DNA of 64,000 nt from Ceriagrion tenellum (GCA_963169105.1 OY720639.1:55843848-55907847), one strand, 5' to 3'; numbered from the stretch's first letter, positions 8,066 through 18,285 are shown. Notes: generated by a model from the letters alone, not told the origin. Numbers and translations: made by a program.

Positions 8066-10918
8066 TCACACTGCGCTACAATAATATTTTTTAAACAAGA
8101 AAGATAACATTTCCGATTTAAATTTATATACATTGTTTGATTTTAAAATATGGTCAGGAATACCATTCCATATTCTAAGGCCATAATTTATTGTGGATAA
8201 TTGATACATATTCGTTCTACACCTTGGAATTTTAAATCGTCTTCGTCCTCTTACTTGTCTCCCTGGAACACTTTGGTTTCTTATAATATAATTATACAGA
8301 TAATCAGGGGTTTTAGTTGATAATATTTTGTAGATGAACACAGATAACTTAAATATTTTTCTATGTTCCAATTTCATCCACTTCAATTTAACATAATAAG
8401 GAGTTACATGTTCGTAAATACTCGTATTACATATATATCTTACTCCGGCATTAAACAAGATTTGAAATTTATTTTGTAGTTCCTTAGTTAAATCAACAAA
8501 TACAGGGAGACAATAATCGATATGAGGAATTAAAAGATGATTAATGAGTTTTTTACGCAGCTCAAATGGAATTAAATGTTTAAATTGTTTCATCTGCGCT
8601 AATGTCTTGTACACTTTGTTGGAAATGAAAGCAACATGCTCCTTCCAAGTTAATGTATTATTAATATTAACTCCTAAGTTTACAACCTTATCTGTATAAT
8701 CTATTTCAGTACCGTTTACTATGATTTTAGGTAAAATATCATAATTGAGTTTATTTATAAATTTGCCAGTACCGATTATTATAGATTTTGTTTTTACGGG
8801 ATTGATTTTCAACATATTATGTTCAACCCACTTGCATATGCGGGAAACATCTTCATTTATCTTTTCGATGGCACTATGGATTTCAGATGGATGACACTCT
8901 AGATAAACTTGCAAATCGTCAGCATACAATTGATATTTTGAGTGAGTGATCGAGCTGGGTAAATCAAGAATAAATATTGAGAAAAGTAGAGGCCCAAGGA
9001 TAGAGCCTTTAGGCACTCCACATGTCACTGCGGAAAAACTGGACAATTCATCCTCACATCCTTTTACTGCTTGAAGTCTCTGGAGTAAATAAGATCGGAA
9101 CCATTGAATAACTGGGAAAGAAAATCCAAGTCTCCCCATTTTACATAGTAGGAGGTCGTGATTTACACAGTCAAAAGCCTTTGTAAAATCAAATAGTACA
9201 AGAATGGTCACTTTCTGGTTATCTATAGAGTAGCGAATATCTTCCGTTACTCTAATGAGGGCAGTTTCGGTACTATGTCCTTTCCGGAATCCCGACTGGT
9301 ATTTATCAAGAAGGTTATTAGTTGCTAGAAAATCTACTACAGAGTTGTACACAAATCTCTCAAGAGGTTTAGACAAGGTACATAGCAAAGAAATGGGACG
9401 ATAATGTGATGGCTCGGTCGGATTCCGAATTTTCTGAATAGGTTTAATTATTGCGGTCTTCCAAGAGACAGGAAAGACTGAATAATTCAATGAACAGTTA
9501 TAAATGTCAAGCAGCACAGGAAATATAGTTGGAATAATTATGTTTAATGTCTTTCTATTTATTCCATCAATTCCGCCAGCATTAGACTTTATACTACGGA
9601 GATACTTCAGCATCAGTTCAGGGGTAAGATAGGGAAAATATAATACTTTGTTACTAAATTCTTTTCTGTTAAACAATTTAACTTCATTTCCAGCTTCATT
9701 ACCTGATTGTGACTCATCCATCAAACTGGAAGTTACATTGACGAATGAGCTGGTAAAATATTTATTTAGGTCATCGACAGATACATTAGAATTAACGTGA
9801 TCATTTCGAGATTTAACAAGTCCTATTCGTCGAACCTCGTTCCATATAGTTTTAGAGTCCCATTTGTCGGAAAAACAATCATTATAATAATTTTCTTTGG
9901 CTTTTTTCATTAACCTTTGTGTTTCATTCCTTAATCTTTTATATTCATGGAAAAGGTATTGAGATCTGATCCTTTGGTATTTTCGACGTGTTACATCTCT
10001 TTTTTTAATCAGTTGTTTTATTTCAGGAGTAACCCATGGGATTGGATTTCGTTTAGGCACAATCTTTCTGAAAGGAGCATGAATATCTAGTAGCTGATTC
10101 AAGTTAGACATAAAAATAGTCAATTTGGTGTCAACGGAATTGGTGGAAATGAAATCCGTCCATTGCAGGTTATCAAAATCTTCCTGGAAGCTCGGAAGAT
10201 CGAATTTACTAAAGTCTCGGTAGGAAATCCTTTTTGGTATAAACTTTGGGGTTTTAAGGTTAAATTTTATGTATATTAGATCATGATCAGATAGAAATGG
10301 AACTGGATGTTGACCATGTTCTTTAATTTTCAATATGTCGTCAACAATAAATAGATCAAGCAGGGTACTGGATTCGGATTGATGATGCGTTGGAAGTGAT
10401 GGGACCAATGACAGATCATACCGATAACACACGTCTCTAATGTAGCGAATATCGTACGTTTCCTTCAATAAATTTGAGTTAAAGTCACCACATATCGCAA
10501 TATTACTATAGGAGGGAAGCAGATCTGCGAGGGCGGTTTCAAAGAAGTCACTCATGTAGCCAACCTTTGGAGGCCTATAGACAACAGCTAATAGAATTTT
10601 GGTAGAATCACTGGAAATTTCAACAAATACAAACTCAGGCTTCAGATTTTCATTATAACAAGAAATAACCTTATATTTGAAACATTTCTTAACATATAAA
10701 CATACTCCTCCACCAGTTCTGACCAGTCTATCATTCCGAATTAACATGTAGTTGTCTAAAGAGACATACTCAGATGGAATGGAGGGTTTTAACCATGTTT
10801 CTGAGACGGCAATCACATGATAATCATTATGTACAAAATAATTGCGAAACTCGTCAATATGTGCGGGTAAGGACTGGGCATTGACATGGCAAATGTTGAG
10901 GGTGGAACACTCGGTCAT
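8066..10918 (-). CDS. LINE ORF2: APE endonuclease plus reverse transcriptase
   Basis: This encodes the enzyme that nicks target DNA and reverse-transcribes the element RNA at the nick. The first ATG (10918) lies just before the endonuclease; the open frame itself reaches back to 11002. Numbering residues from codon GTG at 10990, the endonuclease spans about 31-245 with HVNAQ (N37), SETW (E64), YRPP, GDFN (168-171), LLDLF (D212) and SDHD (234-237). The reverse transcriptase spans about 500-800 with FDFTKAFD (D601), CGVPKGSILGPLLF and YADD (689-692). There is no stop or frameshift over 950 codons. The usual GVPQGS glutamine is lysine here. The C-terminal region has the LWN-like RIWNGIP block common to such ORF2 proteins. 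The clade is a judgement from motifs only. Confidence 0.93.
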   Translation of the reverse strand: MTECSTLNICHVNAQSLPAHIDEFRNYFVHNDYHVIAVSETWLKPSIPSEYVSLDNYMLIRNDRLVRTGGGVCLYVKKCFKYKVISCYNENLKPEFVFVEISSDSTKILLAVVYRPPKVGYMSDFFETALADLLPSYSNIAICGDFNSNLLKETYDIRYIRDVCYRYDLSLVPSLPTHHQSESSTLLDLFIVDDILKIKEHGQHPVPFLSDHDLIYIKFNLKTPKFIPKRISYRDFSKFDLPSFQEDFDNLQWTDFISTNSVDTKLTIFMSNLNQLLDIHAPFRKIVPKRNPIPWVTPEIKQLIKKRDVTRRKYQRIRSQYLFHEYKRLRNETQRLMKKAKENYYNDCFSDKWDSKTIWNEVRRIGLVKSRNDHVNSNVSVDDLNKYFTSSFVNVTSSLMDESQSGNEAGNEVKLFNRKEFSNKVLYFPYLTPELMLKYLRSIKSNAGGIDGINRKTLNIIIPTIFPVLLDIYNCSLNYSVFPVSWKTAIIKPIQKIRNPTEPSHYRPISLLCTLSKPLERFVYNSVVDFLATNNLLDKYQSGFRKGHSTETALIRVTEDIRYSIDNQKVTILVLFDFTKAFDCVNHDLLLCKMGRLGFSFPVIQWFRSYLLQRLQAVKGCEDELSSFSAVTCGVPKGSILGPLLFSIFILDLPSSITHSKYQLYADDLQVYLECHPSEIHSAIEKINEDVSRICKWVEHNMLKINPVKTKSIIIGTGKFINKLNYDILPKIIVNGTEIDYTDKVVNLGVNINNTLTWKEHVAFISNKVYKTLAQMKQFKHLIPFELRKKLINHLLIPHIDYCLPVFVDLTKELQNKFQILFNAGVRYICNTSIYEHVTPYYVKLKWMKLEHRKIFKLSVFIYKILSTKTPDYLYNYIIRNQSVPGRQVRGRRRFKIPRCRTNMYQLSTINYGLRIWNGIPDHILKSNNVYKFKSEMLSFLFKKYYCSAV

Positions 10919-10998
10919 TGTTTGGGAATTTTCAGGTCTCTGCTCACAGTTAATGTCAGTCAGGTGTTGGGATGATGAGTCACTTGACACATTAGCCT

Positions 10999-11005
10999 CT
11001 AGTCA
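10999..11005 (-). promoter_or_regulatory. UGA-CUAG stop context between ORF1 and ORF2
   Basis: ORF1 ends in TGA at 11003-11005 and the next four bases are CTAG. UGA followed by CUAG is an established efficient stop-codon-readthrough context in animals. The next codons (L E A N V S S D) continue in the same frame straight into ORF2, with no other stop before 8066. The first ATG of ORF2 is 85 bases after the stop, so re-initiation remains an alternative. Confidence 0.6.
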
Positions 11006-12001
11006 TTGCAAGACCACGATATCCTCTTCTGTTCGCAGGAAGAGTCTCTCTCCTTCGTCTTCCTTCCTAGCATATATATTTCCACCTCGAACCCACAAAT
11101 ACTTAAGTTTTCCACTTTTCTTTAATTCTTTTGCCTTAGCATAAATTTTACGGTTAGCGGAACTCAGGGATTCATTTACGTAAATGGGTATATTATTGGT
11201 CTCACTCGAATCAATGTCCTTCGTAGAAAAATTCTTTTTGATTCTACGAGCCCTGAGTAATTCGCGCACAAGGTTAAAGTTAGTGAAGCGAACTTTTATG
11301 GCAGGAGGTCTGCCAGTGGTTGAATTGGGGCGGGAAAAGAGCCTATACGTTTAGTCAATATCAGTTTTTTTAAGTTCGACCCCCAGGCTAAGCCCCACTT
11401 TGCAGACTAAAGCTTCCAACTCTTCGCCCGACTTTAGCGGAATTCCACGAATTTCCACTACATTCCTGTGTGACTCCTGCTCAACAAAGTTCAGCTGTGA
11501 CTCTAGAGTACAAATTCTCTTCACGAGATTTTTATTTTCCACAACGATACTATCAAATTTAGTACAGATATTCGTGAAAGAATCATTTATGTACTCGATT
11601 TTCTTAGCGTGCTCATTTATTTGTGTGGCCCATGACGACACAACATTACGCAGTTCACTTAGCTCATTTTTAATAGTATTTTTGAACTCACGTTGTTCGT
11701 CCTGAATCCCTTTAACTCGATCCAATAACTCCTGCAATAGTGATCTGGTGCTATCAGGTTGACTGTCGACCAGAGAACATTCAGCGCCCGTGGGTTTGAT
11801 AGGAGTTTCATCACAACGCTCGGTGCGGATCCCCATAATGCAGGTTGCACAGGTCCAGGTTTGATTCGTATCATCCAGTAATTGCAGGTCAACCTCGTTG
11901 AGAGAGGAGCAGGCAAGATGAAAGGCTTTTTCGCACGTATTGCACTTCACCATTTCCTGAGTACGTTTTATGACCGCACTGCACTGGAAACACGTAGGCA
12001 T
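11003..12001 (-). pseudogene. LINE ORF1, PHD-finger protein with one in-frame stop
   Basis: This is a 333-codon frame for the RNA-binding/chaperone partner of ORF2. It begins at ATG 12001, followed by a PHD zinc finger with C4, C7, C20, C23, H28, C31, C51 and C54, all correctly spaced for Cys4-His-Cys3. A charged, coiled-coil-like stretch occupies about 80-175. The VEIRGIP block near 182 starts the C-terminal domain seen in CR1-type ORF1 proteins. A TAA at 11351-11353 (codon 217) interrupts it. The same frame continues as TYRLFSRPNS ... IKVRFTNFNLVRELL ... to the TGA at 11003. One substitution is enough to explain the break. Confidence 0.88.
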
Positions 12002-12118
12002 TATGACAACGCCTCACACCAACAGCTTGAAGCACTTTGGATCTGACAAGGTCACTCAGGGACAGAAGAAAAAAACACGTCTGTTCACCACAAGAGCTCA
12101 AAGCAGACTGACAATGAC

Positions 12119-12720
12119 TATTTTTATGTATTATCCATAAGCTACGTATAGGTTTTTCGACATTTTTGTTGATTCGGTGTTGAATTTGTATTCGAAATAC
12201 CAACTTTTGTCGCATATTCGCAAATTTCCGTAGGTGTGTTAAGGCAGCTAATTTTCAAATTGCACATTAATGGCGTACCTACTTGTGCTGGGAATGGTTG
12301 CAAGGACCTATATCGAAGAATGAATGCAATCGATATCGAACGGCCTAGGTCAGAACCAAGGCCCTTCAATGACGATTGTAATCTTCCTTCGGTACAGGCC
12401 TTCCCGAAGTTAACAAGTCCGCCATTAAAGTGCTTATTTTAGTGTATTTCTCACTAGCATACCGCAGTTTTTTCAGCGGTTTTTTTTATTTGGCAGTGCA
12501 TTCGTATTCGAAATGATGACTTTCGTGTTATCTTCGTTGATATCCTTGGGTTCGCCATGGCTGTAAATGCTCAGTGAGCACATAAATGGTGAACGTGTGG
12601 TGGAAGTGGTTGCGAAGACCTGTATCGAAGGAAGAATACAATCGATATCGAACGACCTTGGTCAGAAAAAATGCCGTTGGTAACTGCTTCATGTTCGCAG
12701 CTGGTTTCGACATCACTTAT
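12119..12720. repeat. palindromic tandem repeat, two diverged units
   Basis: The unit beginning near 12175 (GAATTTGTATTCGAAATACC) restarts near 12500 (GCATTCGTATTCGAAATGAT), giving a period of about 310 bp. Each carries GACCT(A/G)TATCGAAG ... CAATCGATATCGAACG. In the first unit, 12301-12350 is inverted at 12354-12403, forming a hairpin around CTAGGTCAGAACCAAG. The second unit keeps only the left arm. The right-arm version at 7660-7763 belongs to the same array, so the LINE at 7764-12118 lies inside it. Confidence 0.75.
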
Positions 12721-13607
12721 CCAGTTCATTATTTTTTAGTTTAATCCGCACGATTTTTATGTGAATCTAAATCAAAGACTACAGTTGAACGCTCATCCCG
12801 AACTTCTACTGCATATGACCAAAATGGTATTGGTTTTTCACTTAACAATTCTTTTATCACTTGTTTCTTGAAGTTGCATATCACGCATTATTTTAAAAAA
12901 ATTTGAGCGTTGAGCCATGTAGTTTTCACTAGCCCGGCGTTCCACCGTTCTGCCACGGTATTTGGTAGGGTTTTGAAGTGTTTCGCGTAAATTCCTCTTC
13001 CACCCGAGTCCCCGTCCTACTTCGTTACCATATTAGCGAGGTTATTTTCTCCCTTGTTTCAGATTTATAGGAACATAATCATTGATCCCCTTGTGAAGAA
13101 TTACCAAAAATTATCTCAGTACACTACTTTGGCCATTTTATTTTCATTTCAGCTACGAATTCCGCGATTTAAACTTTCCATCTCTTTACAAAACTTAAGA
13201 AATAAAATTTTTCGAATGGATACACTTTACGTTTAGGTGTACTATGGTCCCTACTATTGTTTTTTAATGAAAAAAAATCGATATTTGGTCAACTTATGTC
13301 TTCGAGGATGTCGACGTTTTATATCTTGGCTCGGCTTGGCGACGGCTTGGTGTGGAATCACCCCGTGCCGTATACCCTAGTGTTGGCTTGCACGGTATTT
13401 CGTAGAAGTAGATGTATCATTGCATAAATGAAGGGTAGAGGAAAAGGTATTGTGGGAGGAAATGGATGTTTTGTTATGTGTGTACGTTGGAATAAATGTC
13501 CCGACCTGCTCATGGACACAGTTTTCACTGGCGCATGGAAATCCTTGGCGTTTATTGAATTTATATTATAGAGTTGTAGTTGGAAATTCAACACACATTG
13601 CTGCATG
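12721..13607. other. no recognisable feature
   Basis: Non-coding by appearance. Short frames at 13054-13236 and 13358-13639 show no domain. Confidence 0.4.
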
Positions 13608-13695
13608 AAGACGGGTTTACACATGAAAGTTACTTCCATGACAGTAGCCTAGGAAGTCGCTTGCAAGCGACACTTCGATGTGTAAGCACGGAATT
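13608..13695. repeat. short foldback, TTTACACAT type
   Basis: CGGGTTTACACATGAAAGT near 13612 is inverted as CACTTCGATGTGTAAGCACG near 13671. Between them lies the perfect 16-bp palindrome GTCGCTTGCAAGCGAC (13656-13671). This may be a decayed MITE. Confidence 0.5.
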
Positions 13696-13940
13696 CCATG
13701 GCAGTGGGGGCGATAGTGGGTGGTAATCGTCCGCGGTTGCTACTTGCACGGAAAATGGAGTGGTTTCTATTTTACCTGCAAGTAGCATGTCTATTCTGCG
13801 ATAAAATCGCATCATATCCGGTGGAATTTTGGTCACATGACTCCAAACGGAGATGAAAAATATAAACAACGAATTACTGATGTGGAGGAGGTCTCATTGT
13901 TGCTTATATAAATATTTATATGCGCTTGAAAGTATTTTAA

Positions 13941-14481
13941 GGTAGTTTGAGAGAGATAGTTCCCAAGTCATAATAGAGACCATATTCGAATGATATGTTT
14001 TAATTTAAGCAGCTGTAGGAAACATAAATTTAGTACTACATTATTATTAGTGCTATAGCATACTTATATATGACTGAAATTCTAAGTAGTCAAATAAAAA
14101 TATCCACATTAGTCTTTGATTTGACTTATTTTTTCACGCGGAACGCTTATAACTCCTTCACAACGGAAGGTCTTTGTGAGCTGAAAAAATTACTGCGGTG
14201 ACAACATGATATTTTCATAAATAGTCGATAAAACGTACAGACTATACCCTGTTAATTTTTGACGAGCTCTAGATGTTGGAAATGCATCATTTTTTTTAAA
14301 TAAGGTCTCTCTGGAGAGCGTATTCTACCATTTCCCATGTAAAAGGGCTGGCATTATTTATCAAAAATCTTGGAAAGTAGTTCGGTAAGGGGCTGATATT
14401 TTGGTATCTTCGGATATTTTTCTTTAAAATGAGACCAAATTCATTCATTTATAGGTGAAATGACATTTCGCTCAAACTAAC
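13941..14481 (-). mobile_element. MITE family R1, copy 1 (541 bp, TTAA ends)
   Basis: It begins GGTAGTTTGAGAGAGAT and ends ATTTCGCTCAAACTAAC as near-inverse termini. TTAA lies directly outside both ends (13937-13940 and 14482-14485). Read on the minus strand it aligns along its length with copies at 22702, 30181 and 30879, sharing blocks such as GAATGAATTTGGTCTCATTTT. A TTAA target is characteristic of piggyBac-type transposition. It has no coding capacity and would need an enzyme in trans. Confidence 0.8.
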
Positions 14482-14485
14482 TTAA

Positions 14486-15534
14486 ATGCTAAAGAATCCT
14501 TAAGGTTATCTTTTTGGCTTATCTCTTAGTAGATAATAATTACTATTATTGTTACAATTGAAACACTTGATTCGACGTAATAATGCATAATTATTGTAAT
14601 ACGTACAAATTTATTACACCCACGAGACTCAAACAGCGAACGAACGTCATTATTGTCAAACTTGGGCGATTTTCGTAATTACCTTATTCATTGTTTACTT
14701 CTGTCATCCATTTGTTAGGAAAACTGTGAAATAGTGCGTAAGCAGAACGATGCCCTGTAAGTGGCGATACGATTCGAGATATCGCTTCACTTCCTACTTC
14801 CATTGAAGTCAACTTCTATGTGTAAAGCCGCTCTAAGAACAAAGTAATTCGCTCAATCACTTGTAGCGAGGAAAGTGATGCGATGGACCAGTCGTCTGCT
14901 TTCAATGGCATTTCGCTCGACTTCGACCTAAAACATCTCGCCCGTTTCCATCCCAGAGATTCGTTCGTGCTAGCGTGTCCTTGGATACGTCATTACGAAA
15001 CACCGTCGCCGAGAATTCGGCAATTTACGGTTATGAGAGGGCTCCATGGCAACCCGGACTGCCTCATGGAATTTAATCCTTTCTACGTGCCCGACTGGAG
15101 ATGAATGAGGCGGTGTGGCCTATGGAACGAGGTAGAAAGTGTAAAGGAGAGAGTGGGGAAGTGGAGGTGAAAGAAAAGAGGTGACCGTACGAAAATACAA
15201 TGAGTTTAAAGAAGGGAAGTGAAGGTATATGTGGAGAGGACAGCGAAAATTATGGAGAGGGGAAGGAATATAATGAATAATTGGGTGTATCTCCTTTAAA
15301 GTAACAATAATATTATTTTTTTTACCCGGCTACTTATGAATTTGAATTAAGGGACATTTATTTTACTTTACAAAGGAGAAAATAATATCACACCTAATTA
15401 CTAGTGGAGATTGGAATGGTGCGGTAACTCAAAGTATCGGCTTGTTACAACGGCCTCCTCTGTTTTCTTGTAATTTAGAATTTTTCGGGTTCTACCCGCG
15501 TTGCAGGGCTACATTTCAAGCCAAGGTCTCCAAG
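14486..15534. other. unassigned
   Basis: An open frame of 73 codons at 14883-15104 (plus) has no recognisable domain. At 14765-14835 a TATGTGTAAAGCCGC sequence resembles the foldback ends seen elsewhere. Positions 15110-15300 are purine-rich. Confidence 0.4.
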
Positions 15535-16320
15535 AATATGACATGAAAAATAAGACGGAGACTAAAATATTAATATGCAGAAGAGAGAAGCTGAATGTAG
15601 AAGTCACCTTGAGAGGAGAGAAATTAGTACAAGTGGATTCCTTCACCTATCTCGGAAGTACGAACACGTGGGACGGAAGAAGTACAACGGACATCAAGCG
15701 GAGAATAGCTCAAGCTAAGAAGGCGTTAATGCGAAAAAGACAACTGCTGTGCTTAATTGCCCTGAGTGTGGATTTATATTCCATTCCCATTTCCCAGTTG
15801 GTAGCGAGTAAAGGCGTCTCAAGGGGTTCATGGGATAAAAGAACTGTTGTGTTCAAAGAAAATAGGACTATAAACCAGGAAACAGTATGTGAAAACATTC
15901 GTGTAAAGCGTGGCACTCTTTGGATCGGAAGAATGGACCATTGGAAAAGCTGACCGGAACAGACTAAAAGCCTTGAAAACTGGTGCTGGAGGAGAATGCT
16001 GAAGATAAAATAGACAAACAAAATAAGAAATGATGAAGTGAATAGCAGAGTAAAAGAGGAAAGCAGCACCATATGGAACACCATAGAGAAAAGAAGAACA
16101 TGATGGATGGGGAACATGATGGATGGGGGAAGAACATGATGATGAGGAATATAATTGAAGTTAAAATGGAGAGAAAAGTTCCCAGAGGAAGACCTAGGAA
16201 TAAGTTCATTCACCAAATGAAGAAGACGGTTAATAAGGGAAGATGCGAGGAGGTAAGGGAATTAGCACTAGATAAAGAAGGGTGAAGGGCTGTAGTCGAC
16301 CAATCATAGGATTGAACAAC
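15535..16320 (+). mobile_element. LINE-C 3' portion (RTE-like ORF2 end)
   Basis: The frame contains LNVEVTLRGEKLVQVDSFTY, LGSTNTWDGRSTTDIKRRIA and QAKKALM, the standard region downstream of the RT active site in RTE-like LINEs. After several frameshifts come WCWRRMLKIK, then KVPRGRPRNKF and EVRELALDKEG before the 3' end near 16320. The internal duplication of GAACATGATGGATGGGG near 16095-16130 is local slippage. The same family recurs at 17925, 19455, 32220, 55525 and 57220. It is 5'-truncated and multiply broken. Confidence 0.85.
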
Positions 16321-16329
16321 CAATGATGA

Positions 16330-16457
16330 CCCGCATTGCAGCATAGTAGTGGACAAGCGTTTCATCGGAATTCCCGTCGGCATCATCAGGTCAGAGCCTG
16401 ATAATGTCGACTGAAATGCTGGCGAAACGTTTGTCCACTAATATGCTGCAACGCGGG
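16330..16457. other. foldback with hammerhead-like cores on both strands
   Basis: Two arms of 61 bases (16330-16390 and 16397-16457) are imperfect inverse copies around the 6-base spacer TCAGAG. The plus strand of the right arm carries CTGATAA (16398) ... GAAAC (16424) GTTTGTC. The minus strand of the left arm carries CTGATGA (16389-16383) ... GAAAC (16363-16359) GCTTGTC. Each therefore has the CUGANGA, stem, GAAAC and GUC boxes of a hammerhead ribozyme in order. The block directly follows a LINE-C tail. Function is untested and the conserved stem lengths are unusual. Confidence 0.5.
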
Positions 16458-16624
16458 AAAAACCCGAAAAATGCATAATAATACTGTCGGCTTCCCATCC
16501 TGAGAACTCGTGTTGAAATTCCGGCGGTGGAGAACGTCTTTCAAATGAAATCCGTAATCCGTATACGGTGTCGTGTGGATACTCCTCCGAGTTCAGCCCT
16601 CAGTTCGACGAATGGGACATTAAA

Positions 16625-17035
16625 CCGTCTGTAACTACTCTGAAAGACAAATAACTAATCTGGAAGCGGTCTGTTACTGGTCTGTATTTGAAACAACTTA
16701 AAATCCAGACCAGTTCATTCCTGTGACAGAGCACCTCCTCAGATATGTCTTTCAGATCAGTTACACACCAGTTTCCGAGCAGTTACAGACCACTTTCAGA
16801 GCTATTAAATACCAGTTTCGGAGCTTTACAGACCAGTTTCAGATATGATATACACCAGTTTCAGAGCTGATACACACCAATTTCAGAGATGATATTCACC
16901 AGTTTCAGAGCTGATACACACCAGTTTCAGATCAGTTACAGACCAGTTTCAGAATAGTTACGTACCAGATTCAAAGCAGCTATAGACAAGTTTCAGAACA
17001 GTTACAGACCAGTTTCAGAGCATTAAGAGACCAAA
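16625..17035 (+). repeat. 22-bp minisatellite present in two orientations
   Basis: From about 16740 to 17035 the unit ACCAGTTTCAGAGCTGATAC repeats with a period near 22 bp and about 13 diverged copies. From about 16625 to 16700 the same unit appears inverted, for example CTGGTCTGTATTTGAAAC. No coding content. Confidence 0.75.
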
Positions 17036-17924
17036 TATTTTTTACCTGGGCATACAGATAAAAACTGACATTTCCTCTGGTTGAAGTGACCGGTAGAATC
17101 ATAACTTTCCGCACATTATTTTTTCACCAGTTTAACTGGTAAAAACATTGTGCCAAATGCTTAATTGTGTTAAATGTGGAGAATACGGTACTTGTCTCTC
17201 TTATTTTAAAGACACTTTGGCAGAAAACTGTTTACAAGAGGCGGATACTGAGAATCTAAGCTTCTCCCCGCAATAACTTTTGTATTATTAGCGAATTTCT
17301 ACATTGGGTAAAGTCTTAAACCATCAGTTTTTTCCGTCATGCCGTAAGAAAAGACTCTGCAGTCGGCTCTTATGACTGGAAAAAGAATACATGAAATATT
17401 TTTGTTCATTAAACAATCTGCATAATTTGTTTTATTCAGCTAACCCGTCCCAACAATTATAACAGCCGCGGTCAGCAAACGAGTGGAAAATCCTGACAAG
17501 AACAAAACAAACGAAAAACGCCCGTAATGGCAGGAATAAAACCTCTGTAGTAAAATACAGAGTACTTCCGCGAAGTCACGCCTGAAACGCTTTCTCAAAA
17601 GACGCCCGATTTGCGTCTCTCGCGCGCGTTCGCGTAATCTCGCGGAACAACGGCCCCTTCCGTTCTCGGGCGCGTCGCAATATAATGCGTGCATATATTC
17701 ACGTGTGCCTCTGCACGTTGGGACGTGAGTGGGAGCCGAGACAATGGCGTAGCCCATCTTCCTCCTTCCTTTTCTCCCCGAACGTGTCAACCCTTGTTTC
17801 AAACCTCCCTAGTGTGGACGGTTTTATCGCGGCCGCTGGCTCTCGTGTTAGGGAGCCCTGGAATCCCAATGCATAGATGCACATAGGACTCATTATCACG
17901 GGTCTTTCAATCATAAGATAGGGT
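17036..17924. other. unassigned; CpG-rich island
   Basis: Positions 17560-17850 are rich in CG dinucleotides (for example TCTCGCGCGCGTTCGCG), which stands out from the AT-rich surroundings. That could mark a promoter or first exon, but no splice-supported coding frame is visible. Frames at 17440-17914 on both strands have no recognisable domain. Confidence 0.35.
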
Positions 17925-18265
17925 GACTGTAGCCCTCTACCCTTCCCTATCTGATGCTAGTTCCCTTACTTCCTGGTAGTCTTTCCTACGTACTGTCCTC
18001 CTTATTCGGTCCATGAAATTATTCCTGGGTCTTAAATTGTTCCTCTGTGGACTTTACCTTCTATATTACCTTCAACTATGTTCTTCAATAATCCATTGTG
18101 CCCATCCAATCCATCTGGTTCTTCTTTTATGTAGAGTTTTCCTCTTCCACTCTTCTGTAAATCTCATCATTTCTTATTGTGTACGTCCATTTAATCTTCA
18201 GCACCTCCTCCCACGTCCTCCTCCTATATTCCAGCACCAGGTTTCGAAGAAGGCGTCATGTCTTC
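17925..18265 (-). mobile_element. LINE-C 3' end, inverted copy
   Basis: On the minus strand it carries TGGTGCTGGAATATAGGAGG, AGATGGATTGGATGGGCACA, then GGTAAAGTCCACAGAGG and AAGTAAGGGAACTAGCATC. These are the same landmarks as the LINE-C copy at 57220-57885. It is full of frameshifts. It abuts the LINE-A copy that begins at 18286. Confidence 0.8.
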
Positions 18266-18285
18266 AAAATAAAGGACGACTGTAC

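Larger units (their letters stand above)
7764..12118 (-). mobile_element. near-complete two-ORF LINE (CR1/L2/Daphne-like)
   Basis: This is a ~4.35-kb non-LTR retrotransposon on the minus strand. The order is a short 5'UTR (12118-12002), ORF1 with a PHD finger (12001-11003), ORF2 with endonuclease and reverse transcriptase (to 8066), a ~300-bp 3'UTR, and an (ATT)n plus A-run tail at 7764-7800. A PHD-finger ORF1 with an APE-type ORF2 is known from the CR1/L2/Rex1/Daphne/Crack group. The ends were placed by comparison with the interrupted host repeat, which resumes at about 12119. Short TATTTTT matches at both junctions may be the target duplication. It is the only element here long enough to have been active recently. 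Confidence 0.9.

Noticed and set aside
17560..17850. CpG island as promoter of a host gene
   Set aside because: Composition alone; no coding exon, TATA/Inr pair or splice-linked frame could be recognised.
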